NCBI RefSeq assembly: GCF_026239675.1
Contig: NZ_JAPIVQ010000005.1
Coordinates: 62,001 to 126,000 of the forward strand
Direction: 5' to 3'
Source: Pedobacter sp. PLR
Lineage (GTDB): Bacteria; Bacteroidota; Bacteroidia; Sphingobacteriales; Sphingobacteriaceae
Length of the DNA stretch: 64,000 bases
The notes under the pieces: generated by a model
The model's input: the letters and a program-made list of their open reading frames with translations, nothing else
Told to the model about the DNA's origin: nothing
Database searches by the model: none
Made by a program: the position numbers and the translations under genes
Part shown: positions 1-9,206 of the stretch, one piece after another
Layout: each line of letters begins with the position of its first letter
Numbering within the stretch: position 1 is the stretch's first letter

Positions 1-929
1 TAGATGCCTATCGACAGGATCGTAGTGATATTATTCAGACAAGAGCATCTTTACCGGCCGCTTTAGGTTTAGCACAAGTTCCACTGGCGAACCTCGGAAA
101 ATACAGAAGCGAGGGGGTGGATGCCGAAGCTACCTACAATTATACAGTCAACAACGACCTATGGTTTCAGGGTAGAGGTACTTTTACTTTTGCCAGAGGG
201 GAATATGTCAAGTTTGAAGAACCTTATTACAATTATTCTTATTTAAGCCGTATAGGTTTACCCACCTCTCAACAACGTGGTTACATCGCTGAGCGCTTGT
301 TTACGGATGATAATGAGGTTTTTAATAGCCCGACACAAGCTTTTGGTTCCTCTGTAAAAGGGGGAGATATTAAATACCTGGATGTAAATGGTGATGGCGT
401 AATCAATGCTGATGATCAGGTTCCTATCGGGTATCCAACAACCCCGCAAATCAATTATGGTTTTGGTTTGTCTACCGGCTATAAGAATTTTGATGTCTCA
501 TTTTTCTTCTCAGGAATAGGAAAAACATCATTGTTTATCAATCCTTCCGCTATTGCCCCATTCGGTTCTGTTTTGGCACCTAAGGCCGTATTGAAAGAGA
601 TTGCTGATAGTCATTGGACAGAAGAAAACCAGGACATTTATGCAATGTGGCCAAGATTAAGTTCTACAGCTTTAGCTAATAACACACAGACCAGTACCTA
701 CTGGATCCGCAACGGATCTTTCCTAAGGTTAAAACAAGTTGAAGTAGGGTATAAACTAAACCCTGCATTTACCAGACGTATCTACATCGAAGGTTTGAGA
801 TTTTATGTTAGTGCAACCAACCTGTTCAAGGTAAGTTCATTTGATTCATGGGATCCTGAAATGGGTGGTAATGGATTAGCCTATCCCCTTCAAAAAGTGT
901 TCAATATGGGCATATTTTTAACCCTTTAA
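1..929 (+). CDS. SusC/RagA-family TonB-dependent receptor, C-terminal part (5' end outside window)
   Basis: The open frame runs from the window edge (first full codon at base 3) without an upstream stop, so the gene begins outside the window. The roughly 308 visible residues are the end of a TonB-dependent outer-membrane beta-barrel: alternating aromatic/polar strands, a YLDVNGDGVINADDQ loop typical of SusC barrels, a VSATNLFKVSSFDSWDPE segment near the end, and a final strand closing on Leu (IFLTL). SusC proteins import oligosaccharides together with the SusD lid, whose gene follows 7 bp downstream. Family assignment is firm; the glycan substrate cannot be read from this part. Confidence 0.93.
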   Translation, partial: DAYRQDRSDIIQTRASLPAALGLAQVPLANLGKYRSEGVDAEATYNYTVNNDLWFQGRGTFTFARGEYVKFEEPYYNYSYLSRIGLPTSQQRGYIAERLFTDDNEVFNSPTQAFGSSVKGGDIKYLDVNGDGVINADDQVPIGYPTTPQINYGFGLSTGYKNFDVSFFFSGIGKTSLFINPSAIAPFGSVLAPKAVLKEIADSHWTEENQDIYAMWPRLSSTALANNTQTSTYWIRNGSFLRLKQVEVGYKLNPAFTRRIYIEGLRFYVSATNLFKVSSFDSWDPEMGGNGLAYPLQKVFNMGIFLTL

Positions 930-936
930 TTTATTG

Positions 937-2871
937 ATGATGAAAAAATTTATAATAGTAATTATTATTCTGGTTTCTGGCAGTTTTAGCTCATGCAAAA
1001 AGTTTATGGACATTGTGCCTGATAATGTTCCTGAGTTAGAGAATGCTTTTGCAATGCGGACGATGGCCGAACGCTATTTATTTACCTGTTACAGCTGGAT
1101 GCCTGCAGGCTTTGATCTCCAGGCTAATCCGGCAATTTTAGCCGGAGATGAAGTGTGGCTTAATTCAACTGCAAACTTTACTGAAGGAACCTATGGTAAC
1201 TGGTATATTGCACGTGGTACTCAAAATGTAAATAATCCATTGAACAATTACTGGGAAGGTACCAATCAGGGAAAGAACCTTTGGGCAGGAATTCGGGATT
1301 GTAATATCTTCCTTGACAATATTGCCAAAGTCCCGGATATGGATGAGTTTGAAATTAAGCGTTGGGCGGCGGAGGTTACTTTTTTAAAAGCCTATTATCA
1401 TTACTATCTGTTGAGGATGTATGGACCAATACACCTGATGGACAAAAATGTGGAGGCCTTTTCTGATCCTAAAGAAACACAGATAGAACGGAAATCTATT
1501 GATGAGTGTTTCGCTTATATTGTTGATCTTATTGATTCGTCAATGGAGAACCTTCCAGAGGATGTTGCCGAATCTGCATTGGAAAATGGAAGGGTCAGTA
1601 AATTGGTTGCTTATGCTATGAAAGCAGAGATACTGGTGACTGCGGCCAGTCCACTTTTTAATGGCAATAATGATTACGCCGGTTTCGCAAACGAAGCAAA
1701 AACATCATTCTTTAATCCAACATTCAGTGAAGAAAAATGGAATAAAGCAGCAGAGGCATCACGTATCGCTGTTGCATTTGCCGAAGCTCATGGCAGAGCG
1801 CTTTTTAAATGGCAAGCGCCTTTAACCATGAGTCCTGCACCTCAACAAACAACAGTGAACCAGATGAGCTTCAGGGAAGCTATAGCAGAAAGGCAGAGAA
1901 ATACAGAACAAATATGGGTTAATAATGCATCGCGAGCCACACAAAACTTTCAGTCGATTTCTACAGTAAGAAGTTATGATCCCGCCTTTATAAATAATTC
2001 TGTATTACAAGGGTTTATGGCGCCTACTATAAATAGTGTTTTAATGTTTTATAGTAATAATGGTGTCCCTATCGAGGAAGATCTTACCTATAATTATTCC
2101 GGACGTTTCGAGTTACGCACGGTTCCTTCCGCTACCACATCTCCCTACAAATACAATCTAACTCCAGGTTATACCACAATTGGGTTGCATTTTGACAGAG
2201 AGGATCGTTTTTATGCTTCATTGTCTTTTGATGGTGGACGGTACTTTATGAGTAACCATACCAATGATGCAAATACTTTCAATACCAATTATCGTGTAGG
2301 AGGTAATGCCGCGGTGATCAGCCCAAACGGGTATTCCATTACAGGATACACCCCTAAGAAACTGGTGAGCTACCGTAATGTTTCTGCTGCATCGAATGTA
2401 TACACTGTTTATGAATATGCCAATCCAATTATTCGTCTGGCTGACTTGTACCTGCTTTATGCAGAAGCTTTAAATGAAGTAAACGGGCCTGTTCCTGATG
2501 CTTTTAAATATATTGACCTGGTAAGAAAACGTAGTGGCCTTGCTGGAGTTAAGGAATCATGGGCAAATTTTTCCAGCAATCCGGGAAAACCAAATACCAA
2601 AGACGGTCTAAGAAAAATCATTCAAAGAGAACGCGCCATTGAGCTCATGTTTGAAGGTAAAAGGTATTGGGATCTCAGAAGATGGAAGACCGCCCAAGTC
2701 GAATTGAATACAAACATATTGGGATGGAGTATTCGGGAGAAAGAGCCTCAGTTATTTTACAGGCCACTAAACCTATTTAGCCGGACATTTACAAAGCGGG
2801 ATTATTTTTGGCCGCTGAGCCTTAATGAGCTTCGCCGAAATTCAAAATTAACTCAAAATCCTGGATGGTAA
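937..2871 (+). CDS. SusD/RagB-family surface glycan-binding lipoprotein
   Basis: About 644 residues, long for a SusD (usually 480-600). The start is MMKKF at 937; an in-frame TTG at 934 is less likely. A lipoprotein signal ends in FSSCKK. Family marks are an N-terminal TPR-like helical part (RWAAEVTFLKAYYHYYLLRMYG), a YLLYAEALNEV segment and the C-terminal ERAIELMFEGKRYWDLRRWK motif typical of RagB/SusD. It caps the SusC barrel and binds the incoming glycan at the cell surface. It is translationally close to the preceding SusC gene and is followed by two more surface lipoproteins, so the four probably form one operon. Confidence 0.95.
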   Translation: MMKKFIIVIIILVSGSFSSCKKFMDIVPDNVPELENAFAMRTMAERYLFTCYSWMPAGFDLQANPAILAGDEVWLNSTANFTEGTYGNWYIARGTQNVNNPLNNYWEGTNQGKNLWAGIRDCNIFLDNIAKVPDMDEFEIKRWAAEVTFLKAYYHYYLLRMYGPIHLMDKNVEAFSDPKETQIERKSIDECFAYIVDLIDSSMENLPEDVAESALENGRVSKLVAYAMKAEILVTAASPLFNGNNDYAGFANEAKTSFFNPTFSEEKWNKAAEASRIAVAFAEAHGRALFKWQAPLTMSPAPQQTTVNQMSFREAIAERQRNTEQIWVNNASRATQNFQSISTVRSYDPAFINNSVLQGFMAPTINSVLMFYSNNGVPIEEDLTYNYSGRFELRTVPSATTSPYKYNLTPGYTTIGLHFDREDRFYASLSFDGGRYFMSNHTNDANTFNTNYRVGGNAAVISPNGYSITGYTPKKLVSYRNVSAASNVYTVYEYANPIIRLADLYLLYAEALNEVNGPVPDAFKYIDLVRKRSGLAGVKESWANFSSNPGKPNTKDGLRKIIQRERAIELMFEGKRYWDLRRWKTAQVELNTNILGWSIREKEPQLFYRPLNLFSRTFTKRDYFWPLSLNELRRNSKLTQNPGW

Positions 2872-2899
2872 GGCCGTTCTTACTGCTAATTATATAATC

Positions 2900-4117
2900 A
2901 TGAAAATATCGTTAAAAATACAGCAGCTATGTTTGATGGTTGTTTTGTTGATCTTTTTTTCCTGTAAAGATAGTTTCAACCCAAAACCTGTTAAAATAGG
3001 AGAGGTGCCTGCACCCATAACTAAATTTAGTGTAAAGTCAATTCCTGGAGGCGCTATTATTACCTATAACTTACCGGAAGGAGATGATGTTCGCTATGTA
3101 AAAGCTACTTATACCATTAATAATGGGACTACAAGGGAAGCGAAATCTACAGTCTATAAAAACACCTTGCTGGTGGATGGATTTTCTGCTGCAGGTGAGT
3201 ATGAAATCAGTCTTACTGTTGTGGGGGTAGGGGAAAAAGAATCGACTCCAACAAATATCAAAATTATTGCTTTAAAACCAGTTCATCAATTCATCATAGA
3301 TGAGATTGAGAATGAAAATAAGATGTATGCAACCTTTGGAGGCATTAATATCGATTATCAGAATGATACGGAAAGCAATCTTGTGATTAGGGTGATGACC
3401 AAAAATGCACAAGGTAATTGGCAGGTAGCGGAAACAGCTTATACAAAAGCCAAAAGCGGAAGAATTAAGTTGCGCGGTTATCAACCTGTTGAACGTGAGT
3501 TTTCTGTTTTTATAACAGATAGGTGGAATAATAAATCAGATACCTTAATACGATCATTATCGCCAATCTTCGAGAAGCAATTTGAAAAACGCCTGTTTAA
3601 ACAATACAATCTGCCTGGGGATACCTATACCCCTCACACAGGCGCATCTAGGGCGAGAGATATGCCTGTTTTATGGGACGGACTAAATAATAGAAACGGG
3701 AGTATTTTTCATACCAGACCAGTCGACGTGATGCCACAGCATTTTACCTGGGATATGGGTGTGAAGGCAAAGCTGAGCAGATTTATTTTCTACCCTGATG
3801 TTAATGCAGATAATACAACGGTTTTTGGTGCCGGACAACCTTCGGTATGGGAATTATGGGGTAGTAATAATCCGAACCCGGATGGCACTTTTGGCTCCTG
3901 GACACAGGTAGGCACCTACCGTTCTGTTAAACCATCTGGATTGCCATTAGGCCAGATCAGTAGTGCAGATATTGAGCAATGTTTAAAAGGAGAAGAATTT
4001 GAAGTCGACCCTAATGTACAAGGGTATAGGTACTGGCGGTGGAGATCTATTGCAAACTGGGGGAATTTAAGCTATATCTATATGTCTGAATTTTCATTTT
4101 TTGGAATAGAACAATAA
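2900..4117 (+). CDS. PUL surface lipoprotein with DUF4959-like and DUF5000-like domains
   Basis: 405 residues with a lipoprotein signal (VLLIFFSCKD). The N-terminal third (roughly residues 35-125) reads as a fibronectin-like DUF4959 domain (IPGGAIITYNLPEGDDVRYV), followed by a middle beta domain. The C-terminal part (about 235-405) is a DUF5000-type discoidin-like domain with paired Trp residues (FTWDMGVKAKLSRF, YRYWRWRSIANWG). Such proteins sit beside SusD in Bacteroidota glycan loci and are thought to bind glycan at the cell surface; no catalytic motif is seen. It starts 28 bp after SusD, consistent with co-transcription. Domain names are from memory of these families. Confidence 0.8.
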   Translation: MKISLKIQQLCLMVVLLIFFSCKDSFNPKPVKIGEVPAPITKFSVKSIPGGAIITYNLPEGDDVRYVKATYTINNGTTREAKSTVYKNTLLVDGFSAAGEYEISLTVVGVGEKESTPTNIKIIALKPVHQFIIDEIENENKMYATFGGINIDYQNDTESNLVIRVMTKNAQGNWQVAETAYTKAKSGRIKLRGYQPVEREFSVFITDRWNNKSDTLIRSLSPIFEKQFEKRLFKQYNLPGDTYTPHTGASRARDMPVLWDGLNNRNGSIFHTRPVDVMPQHFTWDMGVKAKLSRFIFYPDVNADNTTVFGAGQPSVWELWGSNNPNPDGTFGSWTQVGTYRSVKPSGLPLGQISSADIEQCLKGEEFEVDPNVQGYRYWRWRSIANWGNLSYIYMSEFSFFGIEQ

Positions 4118-4137
4118 GAGGTAATTAGGAATGTTTA

Positions 4138-4845
4138 ATGATTATTATGGAAAATTTAAAAATGAAATTAATTACAAATAAACTTATACTTGGCAGCTTC
4201 ATCCTGTTCTGTTTTTTTGCCTGTACTAAAGATGGGGATTACAGCGAATACTTAAAAAAAGCGGAGAAGATCTACCCTGGCAGGCCGGATTCGGTAGTGG
4301 TTAGCTCTGGGTACAATAAGGCGCAGATCGTAAGTCTGCTGAGTGCGGATCCCAGGGTCGCAAAACTAGGTGTTTACTGGAATGGAAGACGCGATTCTAT
4401 TATAGCATCAGTGGCGGCAGCCGACCTCAACAAGCGTAAAGCAGTTGACATTCCGGTAATCCCTGAAGGTATTTATACTTTTGAACTGGCCACTTTTGAT
4501 AAGGCAGGCAACCGTTCGGTGTTCACAGAAAAAACCGGACAAATATATGGTCCGGCCTATAGCAGCGGACTGGTGAACAGGGTAGTTAAAAGCCAGTCAA
4601 CAGTGAATGGAAATCCAGTGATCAATTGGTTTGCAGAGTCGGATAAAGACTCTCCAATTTTTGGCGTTGAAGTAACTTATCCAAAAATCGGAGGGGATTC
4701 GCTTAAAATATTCACGCCAAGGCTAACCGATGTGACGGTCTTAGTTTCTGCTATTCCTACTGGTAATTTTACTATTAAAACGGCATATAAACCAAAGAAC
4801 GCTATAGAGACATTTTATTCGGCAATTAGTACGATCTCCTATTAA
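4138..4845 (+). CDS. DUF4998-type PUL lipoprotein
   Basis: About 235 residues; ATGs at 4138, 4147 and 4162 are all possible starts, each giving a lipoprotein signal ending in FCFFACTK. The mature part opens with YLKKAEKIYPGRPDSVVV, followed by two fibronectin-like beta repeats (GVYWNGRRDSI, TFELATFDKAGNRS), the usual appearance of DUF4998 proteins. These are encoded next to DUF4959/DUF5000 proteins and SusCD, as here, and are presumed surface glycan-binding or scaffold proteins. Last gene of this locus; an inverted repeat with T-tract lies about 80 bp downstream. Confidence 0.75.
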   Translation: MIIMENLKMKLITNKLILGSFILFCFFACTKDGDYSEYLKKAEKIYPGRPDSVVVSSGYNKAQIVSLLSADPRVAKLGVYWNGRRDSIIASVAAADLNKRKAVDIPVIPEGIYTFELATFDKAGNRSVFTEKTGQIYGPAYSSGLVNRVVKSQSTVNGNPVINWFAESDKDSPIFGVEVTYPKIGGDSLKIFTPRLTDVTVLVSAIPTGNFTIKTAYKPKNAIETFYSAISTISY

Positions 4846-4923
4846 AACTTAGTAAATCTATTTTTATCTGCTTACAGTGATGCATCAATTGCATCACTAA
4901 TTAGCGGCGTTAAATAATGTTGA

Positions 4924-4963
4924 AACCTAGATTAGTCATTAAACTTAATCTAGGTTATTTTTT
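4924..4963 (+). terminator. Perfect 11-bp inverted repeat plus T-run (terminator and/or operator)
   Basis: AACCTAGATTA (4924-4934) and its exact complement TAATCTAGGTT (4946-4956) flank an 11-base loop and are followed by A and six T. This could end the glycan-locus transcript. However, the right arm is also one of four copies of a box placed before genes of the pirin island, so it may be an operator, or serve both roles. Confidence 0.55.
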
Positions 4964-4989
4964 GTGTTTACATGACTAACTAACTTTAG
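4945..4989 (+). promoter_or_regulatory. Island box copy A with -7-like element
   Basis: TTAATCTAGGTTAT plus T-tract at 4945-4963, then 17 bases and TAACTTTAG at 4981-4989, which resembles the Bacteroidota -7 element TAnnTTTG. The TTTG ending the T-tract is placed where a -33 element would be. The box points toward the isochorismatase-family gene starting at 5052. Three further copies occur at 6405, 10690 (minus) and 10730. Confidence 0.55.
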
Positions 4990-5051
4990 GTTATTATCAA
5001 TCGATGATAAATAAATCCTTATTCATTTATTTAAACCTAAAATATAAGATT

Positions 5052-5687
5052 ATGGCAGTACTAACAAGGATCAATTCTGAAGAAGTAGCAATTCTGTTGA
5101 TCGACCACCAAAGTGGTTTGTTCCAAACCGTTAAAGATATTGATGTTACCGCATTACGTTACAATGTAACCGCGCTTGCTAAAGTGGCGGCAATTGAAAA
5201 GATTCCGGTATTTACCACTGCATCAGAGCCAAATGGACCAAATGGGCCATTGATGCCTGAGATTCATGAAATAGCACCTCATGCGGTATATATTCCGCGT
5301 AATGGCGAAATTAATGCCTGGGACACACCTGCTTTCGCGGATGCAGTTAGAAAATCAGGTAGAAAGAAATTGATTATTGCCGGTGTATTAACTAGTGTTT
5401 GTGTGGCATTCCCTTCGATATCCGCCAAGTCTGAAGGGTTTGATGTATTTGCAGTGATTGATGCGTCAGGCGATATGAGTCCAATGTCTACACAGATCAC
5501 GACTGCACGTTTGGCATTGGCTGATGTGATTCCTATCAGTACCGCGGCAGTGTTGAGTGAAATCCAGAAAACATGGCGCCGTGATGATGCCCTTGAATGG
5601 GCATCTGCCTATTCAAAAGTAATGCCTCCATACCAGGCACTTATCGAAAGCTACCAAAAAGCAGTAAGTGTAGGCAAAGGAGAATAA
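5052..5687 (+). CDS. Isochorismatase-family hydrolase, YcaC-like
   Basis: The start at ATG 5052 gives MAVLTRINSEEVAILLIDHQ; an upstream in-frame ATG at 5004 would add a poorly conserved tail. 211 residues. The cysteine-hydrolase triad is visible: Asp18 (LLIDHQ), the lysine in SGRKKLIIAG, and Cys117 in LTSVCVAFPS. YcaC-type members hydrolyse small amides or have undefined substrates; the sequence does not define one. A second, different family member lies at 8526-9167 on the other strand of the same island. The copy A box lies 88 bp upstream. Function beyond family level is unknown. Confidence 0.88.
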   Translation: MAVLTRINSEEVAILLIDHQSGLFQTVKDIDVTALRYNVTALAKVAAIEKIPVFTTASEPNGPNGPLMPEIHEIAPHAVYIPRNGEINAWDTPAFADAVRKSGRKKLIIAGVLTSVCVAFPSISAKSEGFDVFAVIDASGDMSPMSTQITTARLALADVIPISTAAVLSEIQKTWRRDDALEWASAYSKVMPPYQALIESYQKAVSVGKGE

Positions 5688-5789
5688 ATAAGATTAGGCT
5701 TTGGTGCTGAATCTTTCAGGGATCAGTGCCAATGCCTTTTGTTTATCCAACGAAAAAGAATTATATTGATGTTTACTTATCTCCCCACT

Positions 5790-6395
5790 ATGAATCATAA
5801 TCTCCTTTTAGAAAGTATTTCAAAGCACATTCAACTTGAAGATAATGAACAACAACATTTTCTATCTTATGTTCAAGTGAAAAAAGTAAAAAAAAAGGAG
5901 TATTTATTAATGGAAGGTGAAGTGAACCATTATGCTATGTTTGTAAACTCCGGATGTTTGAGAAGTTATACTATGGATAAAAATGGGTTCCATTATATTC
6001 AGCAGTTTGCACCCGAAGGCTGGTGGATTGGAGATATGTATAGTCTGATTACTAAGGAGCCGGGAAAGTTATGCATAGACGCTCTTTTTGACAGTGAGCT
6101 ATTGCTGATTTCAAGGGTTAATCTGGATAGGGTGTATAAGGAAATTCCTAAATTCAATTTTTATTTCCGCGTTTTAGCAGAAAAGTCTCTGGTATCTTTT
6201 CAGACTCGCGCGATGGAAAATTTAAGTTTACATGCAAAAGAACGGTATGAAAAATTCTGTTTTCGTTACCCTACTCTGATCGACAAAATTTCTCAAAAGC
6301 AGGTGGCAGCTTATATTGGGGTTACTCCGGAATTTCTGAGTAAAATGCTTCATAAGGACCCAAAGGTAAATTCTGATTTTTTTGATGTTGATTAA
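5790..6395 (+). CDS. Crp/Fnr-family transcription regulator
   Basis: The preferred start is ATG 5790 (MNHNLLLESISKHIQL), giving 201 residues; the open frame extends 17 codons further up. It has an N-terminal cyclic-nucleotide-binding-like beta-roll (roughly 20-115; LLMEGEVNHYAMFVNSGCLR) and a C-terminal winged HTH with ISQKQVAAYIGVTPEFLSKM as recognition region. There are no Cys clusters for iron-sulphur and no clear cAMP-binding Arg/Ser signature, as is common in Bacteroidota members. It sits between the isochorismatase and the first pirin and is the obvious candidate to read the shared promoter box of this island (inference). No copy of the box precedes its own start. Confidence 0.85.
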   Translation: MNHNLLLESISKHIQLEDNEQQHFLSYVQVKKVKKKEYLLMEGEVNHYAMFVNSGCLRSYTMDKNGFHYIQQFAPEGWWIGDMYSLITKEPGKLCIDALFDSELLLISRVNLDRVYKEIPKFNFYFRVLAEKSLVSFQTRAMENLSLHAKERYEKFCFRYPTLIDKISQKQVAAYIGVTPEFLSKMLHKDPKVNSDFFDVD

Positions 6396-6404
6396 AATTT
6401 TTAG

Positions 6405-6447
6405 TTAATCTATGTTATTTTTTTTACCTGATTTCCCTATAAACTAG
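6405..6447 (+). promoter_or_regulatory. Island box copy B with -7-like element
   Basis: TTAATCTATGTTAT plus an eight-T tract at 6405-6425, 14 bases, then TAAACTAG at 6440-6447. It lies 10 bp after the Crp/Fnr stop and about 110 bp before the first pirin start. There is no hairpin here, so this copy is not a terminator. Confidence 0.55.
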
Positions 6448-6557
6448 CTTAGTTACAAGAAATTCACCAAAGAAGATGTAGCCGGAAAAACAATGCAAGA
6501 AGTAAGGTGTGTTTGTTGGACTTTTAATGATTTTGACTTTACTTAAATTCATTTTTT

Positions 6558-7430
6558 ATGAAAAGGAAAATAGCCGGTGTTTACAGCAGTAATTTTAAAC
6601 ATGCTGTTGGAGATGGTTTTGATGTGGTTAATGTTTTTCCAAATGGTAATAACCTCGGCGATCGTATGAGTCCATTTTTTATGATTGATTATCAACCGGA
6701 AACCTATTATAAGCCTAGTAAAAGAAAACGTGGGGTAAATGTACATCCACATCGGGGAATTGAACCAGTTACTATTGTATATCAAGGTGCTGTAGCTCAT
6801 GCTGATAGCGCCGGGCACACTGGAATTGTTGGCCCTGGGGATGTACAATGGATGACTGCCGGAAAAGGGATTCTCCATAAGGAATATTTTGAACAAGAAT
6901 TTTCTCGTAAGGGAGGAAACCTACAAATGATTCAGGTATGGACCATATTACCTAAGGCGAATAAATATGTGAATCCCAATTACCAGACCATACTTAATGA
7001 AGAAATAAAAAAGGTCACACTACCAAAGGGGGAGGTCAGGGTGATTGCCGGTAGTTATCAGGGAGTAAAAAGTCAGGTGCATACCTACAGCCCGATGGAT
7101 ATGCTTGATGTTACTTTGGAAAGGGGAGGCATGATGAAGCTGGATTGCCCTTCCGACTTTAATCTTGGAATTTTTATTCTGGAGGGGCAGCTGGAAGTAA
7201 ATGGTGTTACAGGAAGAAAGGAACAGTTTGTATTGTTTGAAAATCAAGGTGATGAACTGGAAATCCTGGCATCCATAGACTCGAAATTTTTAGTGTTGAG
7301 TGGAAAACCTTTGAATGAGCCTGCGGTACATAAGGGGCCATTTGTAATGAATACAGCTGAAGAAATTGAGCAAGCATATCAAGATGTCGCTGATGGTAAA
7401 TTCGGATATCTGGAAGAGGAACAAATCTAG
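6558..7430 (+). CDS. Pirin-family bicupin protein (paralogue 1)
   Basis: 290 residues, full length for pirin. The metal ligands of the N-terminal cupin are conserved in the usual spacing: His63 and His65 (VHPHRGIE), His107 and Glu109 (GILHKEY). The signature GPGDVQWMTAGKGILH precedes them. The C-terminal cupin (about 160-275) ends with the family tail GPFVMNTAEEIEQAYQD. Bacterial pirins are cytoplasmic iron proteins; some show quercetin 2,3-dioxygenase activity and others modulate metabolic enzymes, so the role here is open. Followed after 86 bp by a second pirin on the same strand. Confidence 0.92.
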   Translation: MKRKIAGVYSSNFKHAVGDGFDVVNVFPNGNNLGDRMSPFFMIDYQPETYYKPSKRKRGVNVHPHRGIEPVTIVYQGAVAHADSAGHTGIVGPGDVQWMTAGKGILHKEYFEQEFSRKGGNLQMIQVWTILPKANKYVNPNYQTILNEEIKKVTLPKGEVRVIAGSYQGVKSQVHTYSPMDMLDVTLERGGMMKLDCPSDFNLGIFILEGQLEVNGVTGRKEQFVLFENQGDELEILASIDSKFLVLSGKPLNEPAVHKGPFVMNTAEEIEQAYQDVADGKFGYLEEEQI

Positions 7431-7516
7431 GCGCATGGTTTCCATTCATAGTCAAAAGGAGCTAAATGCCTTCAATATTTTTACATTTATTAAAACAGAT
7501 CATAAGGAGCATTAAA

Positions 7517-8389
7517 ATGAAAAAAATAATTGAAAAAATTGTCCCAAATCCTGGGAAACCTCACATGGTTGGTGATGGATTCAGGGTCGTTAACTATATT
7601 CCCGGAGCAGGTATTTCTCCGCAAAGAGTAAGTCCGTTTTTACTATTAGACTTTAACGCTGAATATGATTTTGGTCCTTCAAATCACAAACGTGGAGTTG
7701 GTGTACATCCTCATAAAGGATTTGAAACAGTAACAATCGCTTATAAAGGAACAGTGGCTCATCATGATAGTGCAGGAGGTTCAGGAATTATTAATTCCGG
7801 TGACGTACAATGGATGACCGCTGGCAGTGGAATCTTGCATAAAGAATATCACGAAGAGGCTTTTTCTAAAAAGGGTGGCCCTTTTGAAATGGTACAGTTA
7901 TGGGTAAATCTTCCAAAAAAAGATAAATCAACACCCCCTCATTATCAGGAATTAACTGCTGCAAGAATGGGGAAATTAGAGCTGCCTGATCTTGCAGGAG
8001 TTGTTAATGTAATTGCCGGAAATTTCAATGGTGTTGCAGGCCCTGCAGAAACATATAGTCCTGTAAACTTGTTTGACATCAGATTGAATGAGGGCGGAGA
8101 AGTTAGTACTACAATTGAGGCTGGACATAATACTGCCTTATTAGTTGTGAATGGAAATGTGGAAGTTAATGGAGCCGAAGCCTCAGAACATAATTTTGTT
8201 TTGTTTAAAAATGAAGGAGAGGAAATTCATATTAAATCCAGGGATAAAAGCGTGGTTTTGCTATTAAGTGGAGAACCATTGAATGAACCGATTGTAAGTT
8301 ATGGTCCTTTTGTAATGAATACTCAGGAAGAAATTAGTCAGGCTATTGAAGACTTTAATCAGGGGAAATTTGGTGTTTTAACCGATTAA
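7517..8389 (+). CDS. Pirin-family bicupin protein (paralogue 2)
   Basis: ATG 7517 (MKKIIEKIVPNPGKPH) is preceded by AAGGAG at 7504-7509, an unusually good ribosome binding site for this phylum, so it is preferred over the in-frame ATG at 7466. 290 residues. Metal ligands are kept (VHPHKGFETVT; GILHKEYHEE), and the family tail GPFVMNTQEEISQAIED is present. It is closely related to the preceding pirin and the two look like a tandem duplication that has diverged. No box of its own was found, so it is probably read from the copy B promoter. Confidence 0.92.
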   Translation: MKKIIEKIVPNPGKPHMVGDGFRVVNYIPGAGISPQRVSPFLLLDFNAEYDFGPSNHKRGVGVHPHKGFETVTIAYKGTVAHHDSAGGSGIINSGDVQWMTAGSGILHKEYHEEAFSKKGGPFEMVQLWVNLPKKDKSTPPHYQELTAARMGKLELPDLAGVVNVIAGNFNGVAGPAETYSPVNLFDIRLNEGGEVSTTIEAGHNTALLVVNGNVEVNGAEASEHNFVLFKNEGEEIHIKSRDKSVVLLLSGEPLNEPIVSYGPFVMNTQEEISQAIEDFNQGKFGVLTD

Positions 8390-8482
8390 TGATGTCAAAC
8401 AATTACTTGTTTTCTTTTTTTACTATTAGCAACAGTCACAAGTAGCCTTGATCTCAGACATGGAGAACTATCATATAAAACA

Positions 8483-8511
8483 AATTCCGGCAGATTTTTT
8501 CTGCCGGAATT
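8483..8511. terminator. 12-bp perfect hairpin between convergent genes
   Basis: AATTCCGGCAGA (8483-8494), five T, then TCTGCCGGAATT (8500-8511). It lies between the second pirin (plus) and the isochorismatase-family gene (minus), the place for a shared terminator. A T-rich stretch (TTGTTTTATATGA) follows on the minus strand. Confidence 0.75.
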
Positions 8512-8525
8512 GAGATTAGATTGTA

Positions 8526-9167
8526 TTATTCTGATTTGTCATACGAGAACTGGATACCTGCAGTACCACCCGTTTCGATGAATAATTTCATAAATCCTGG
8601 AACAGTTTCTGATCTTCCCCAATCCCGCTGAAGTTCACAAAATAACTGTGCTACACTTACTGGTTGTGCACCTGCCTGTTCCATTCTTCTCAATGCAGCG
8701 TCATGAGCTGCCAATGAGGTTCCTCCAACTGCATCAACCACAGGATAAACTTCATAACCTTCGTTCAAGGCATCTAAAGTTGGAAAAGAAAGACAGGCTT
8801 CTGTCCATAATGCAGTCATGATTAATTTCTTTCTTCCAGTCGCCTTTACTGCCTCCAAAAATTCAACATCCTCCCATGCGTTTATGGTCGTACGGTCATA
8901 AGAAGGTAGTCCTGTCATTTCTTTACGCAACTGAGGAATGGTTTCGAAGTTTAAACCCGTTTTCACATTAACGGTGGAAAGAATGATGGGCAAGTTATAA
9001 AGCTTAGCCATTTTTGTTACACCAACAATGTTGTTAATTAACAACTGTCTGTCCATTGACGCAATTGAATTAACTTGAACTGGTTGATAATCGATGATGA
9101 TCAACGCTGAATTTTCAGGGGTTAAAAGGTGATCTTTTTTCTGATCTCTGATTGGTAAGCTACTCAT
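8526..9167 (-). CDS. Isochorismatase-family hydrolase (second paralogue)
   Basis: 213 residues with the cysteine-hydrolase layout: Asp in ALIIIDYQPVQ, Lys in TGRKKLIMTA, Cys in LWTEACLSFPT. It differs clearly from the copy at 5052 in its N-terminus and its C-terminal tail (GGTAGIQFSYDKSE). It is the last gene of a minus-strand trio (pirin 3, FMN reductase, this gene) with a 39-bp gap to the reductase. Substrate unknown; members of this YcaC-like group often accompany pirins in Bacteroidota, which suggests a shared detoxification role (inference). Confidence 0.87.
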   Translation of the reverse strand: MSSLPIRDQKKDHLLTPENSALIIIDYQPVQVNSIASMDRQLLINNIVGVTKMAKLYNLPIILSTVNVKTGLNFETIPQLRKEMTGLPSYDRTTINAWEDVEFLEAVKATGRKKLIMTALWTEACLSFPTLDALNEGYEVYPVVDAVGGTSLAAHDAALRRMEQAGAQPVSVAQLFCELQRDWGRSETVPGFMKLFIETGGTAGIQFSYDKSE

Positions 9168-9206
9168 GATAGTTGTTTTTAATGGTGAAAAAATCTGTTT
9201 ACTAAA

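Noticed and set aside
4924..4963. Reading this dyad only as a terminator
   Set aside because: The right arm recurs before three other units without any hairpin, so a pure terminator explanation is not enough; kept as terminator and/or operator.
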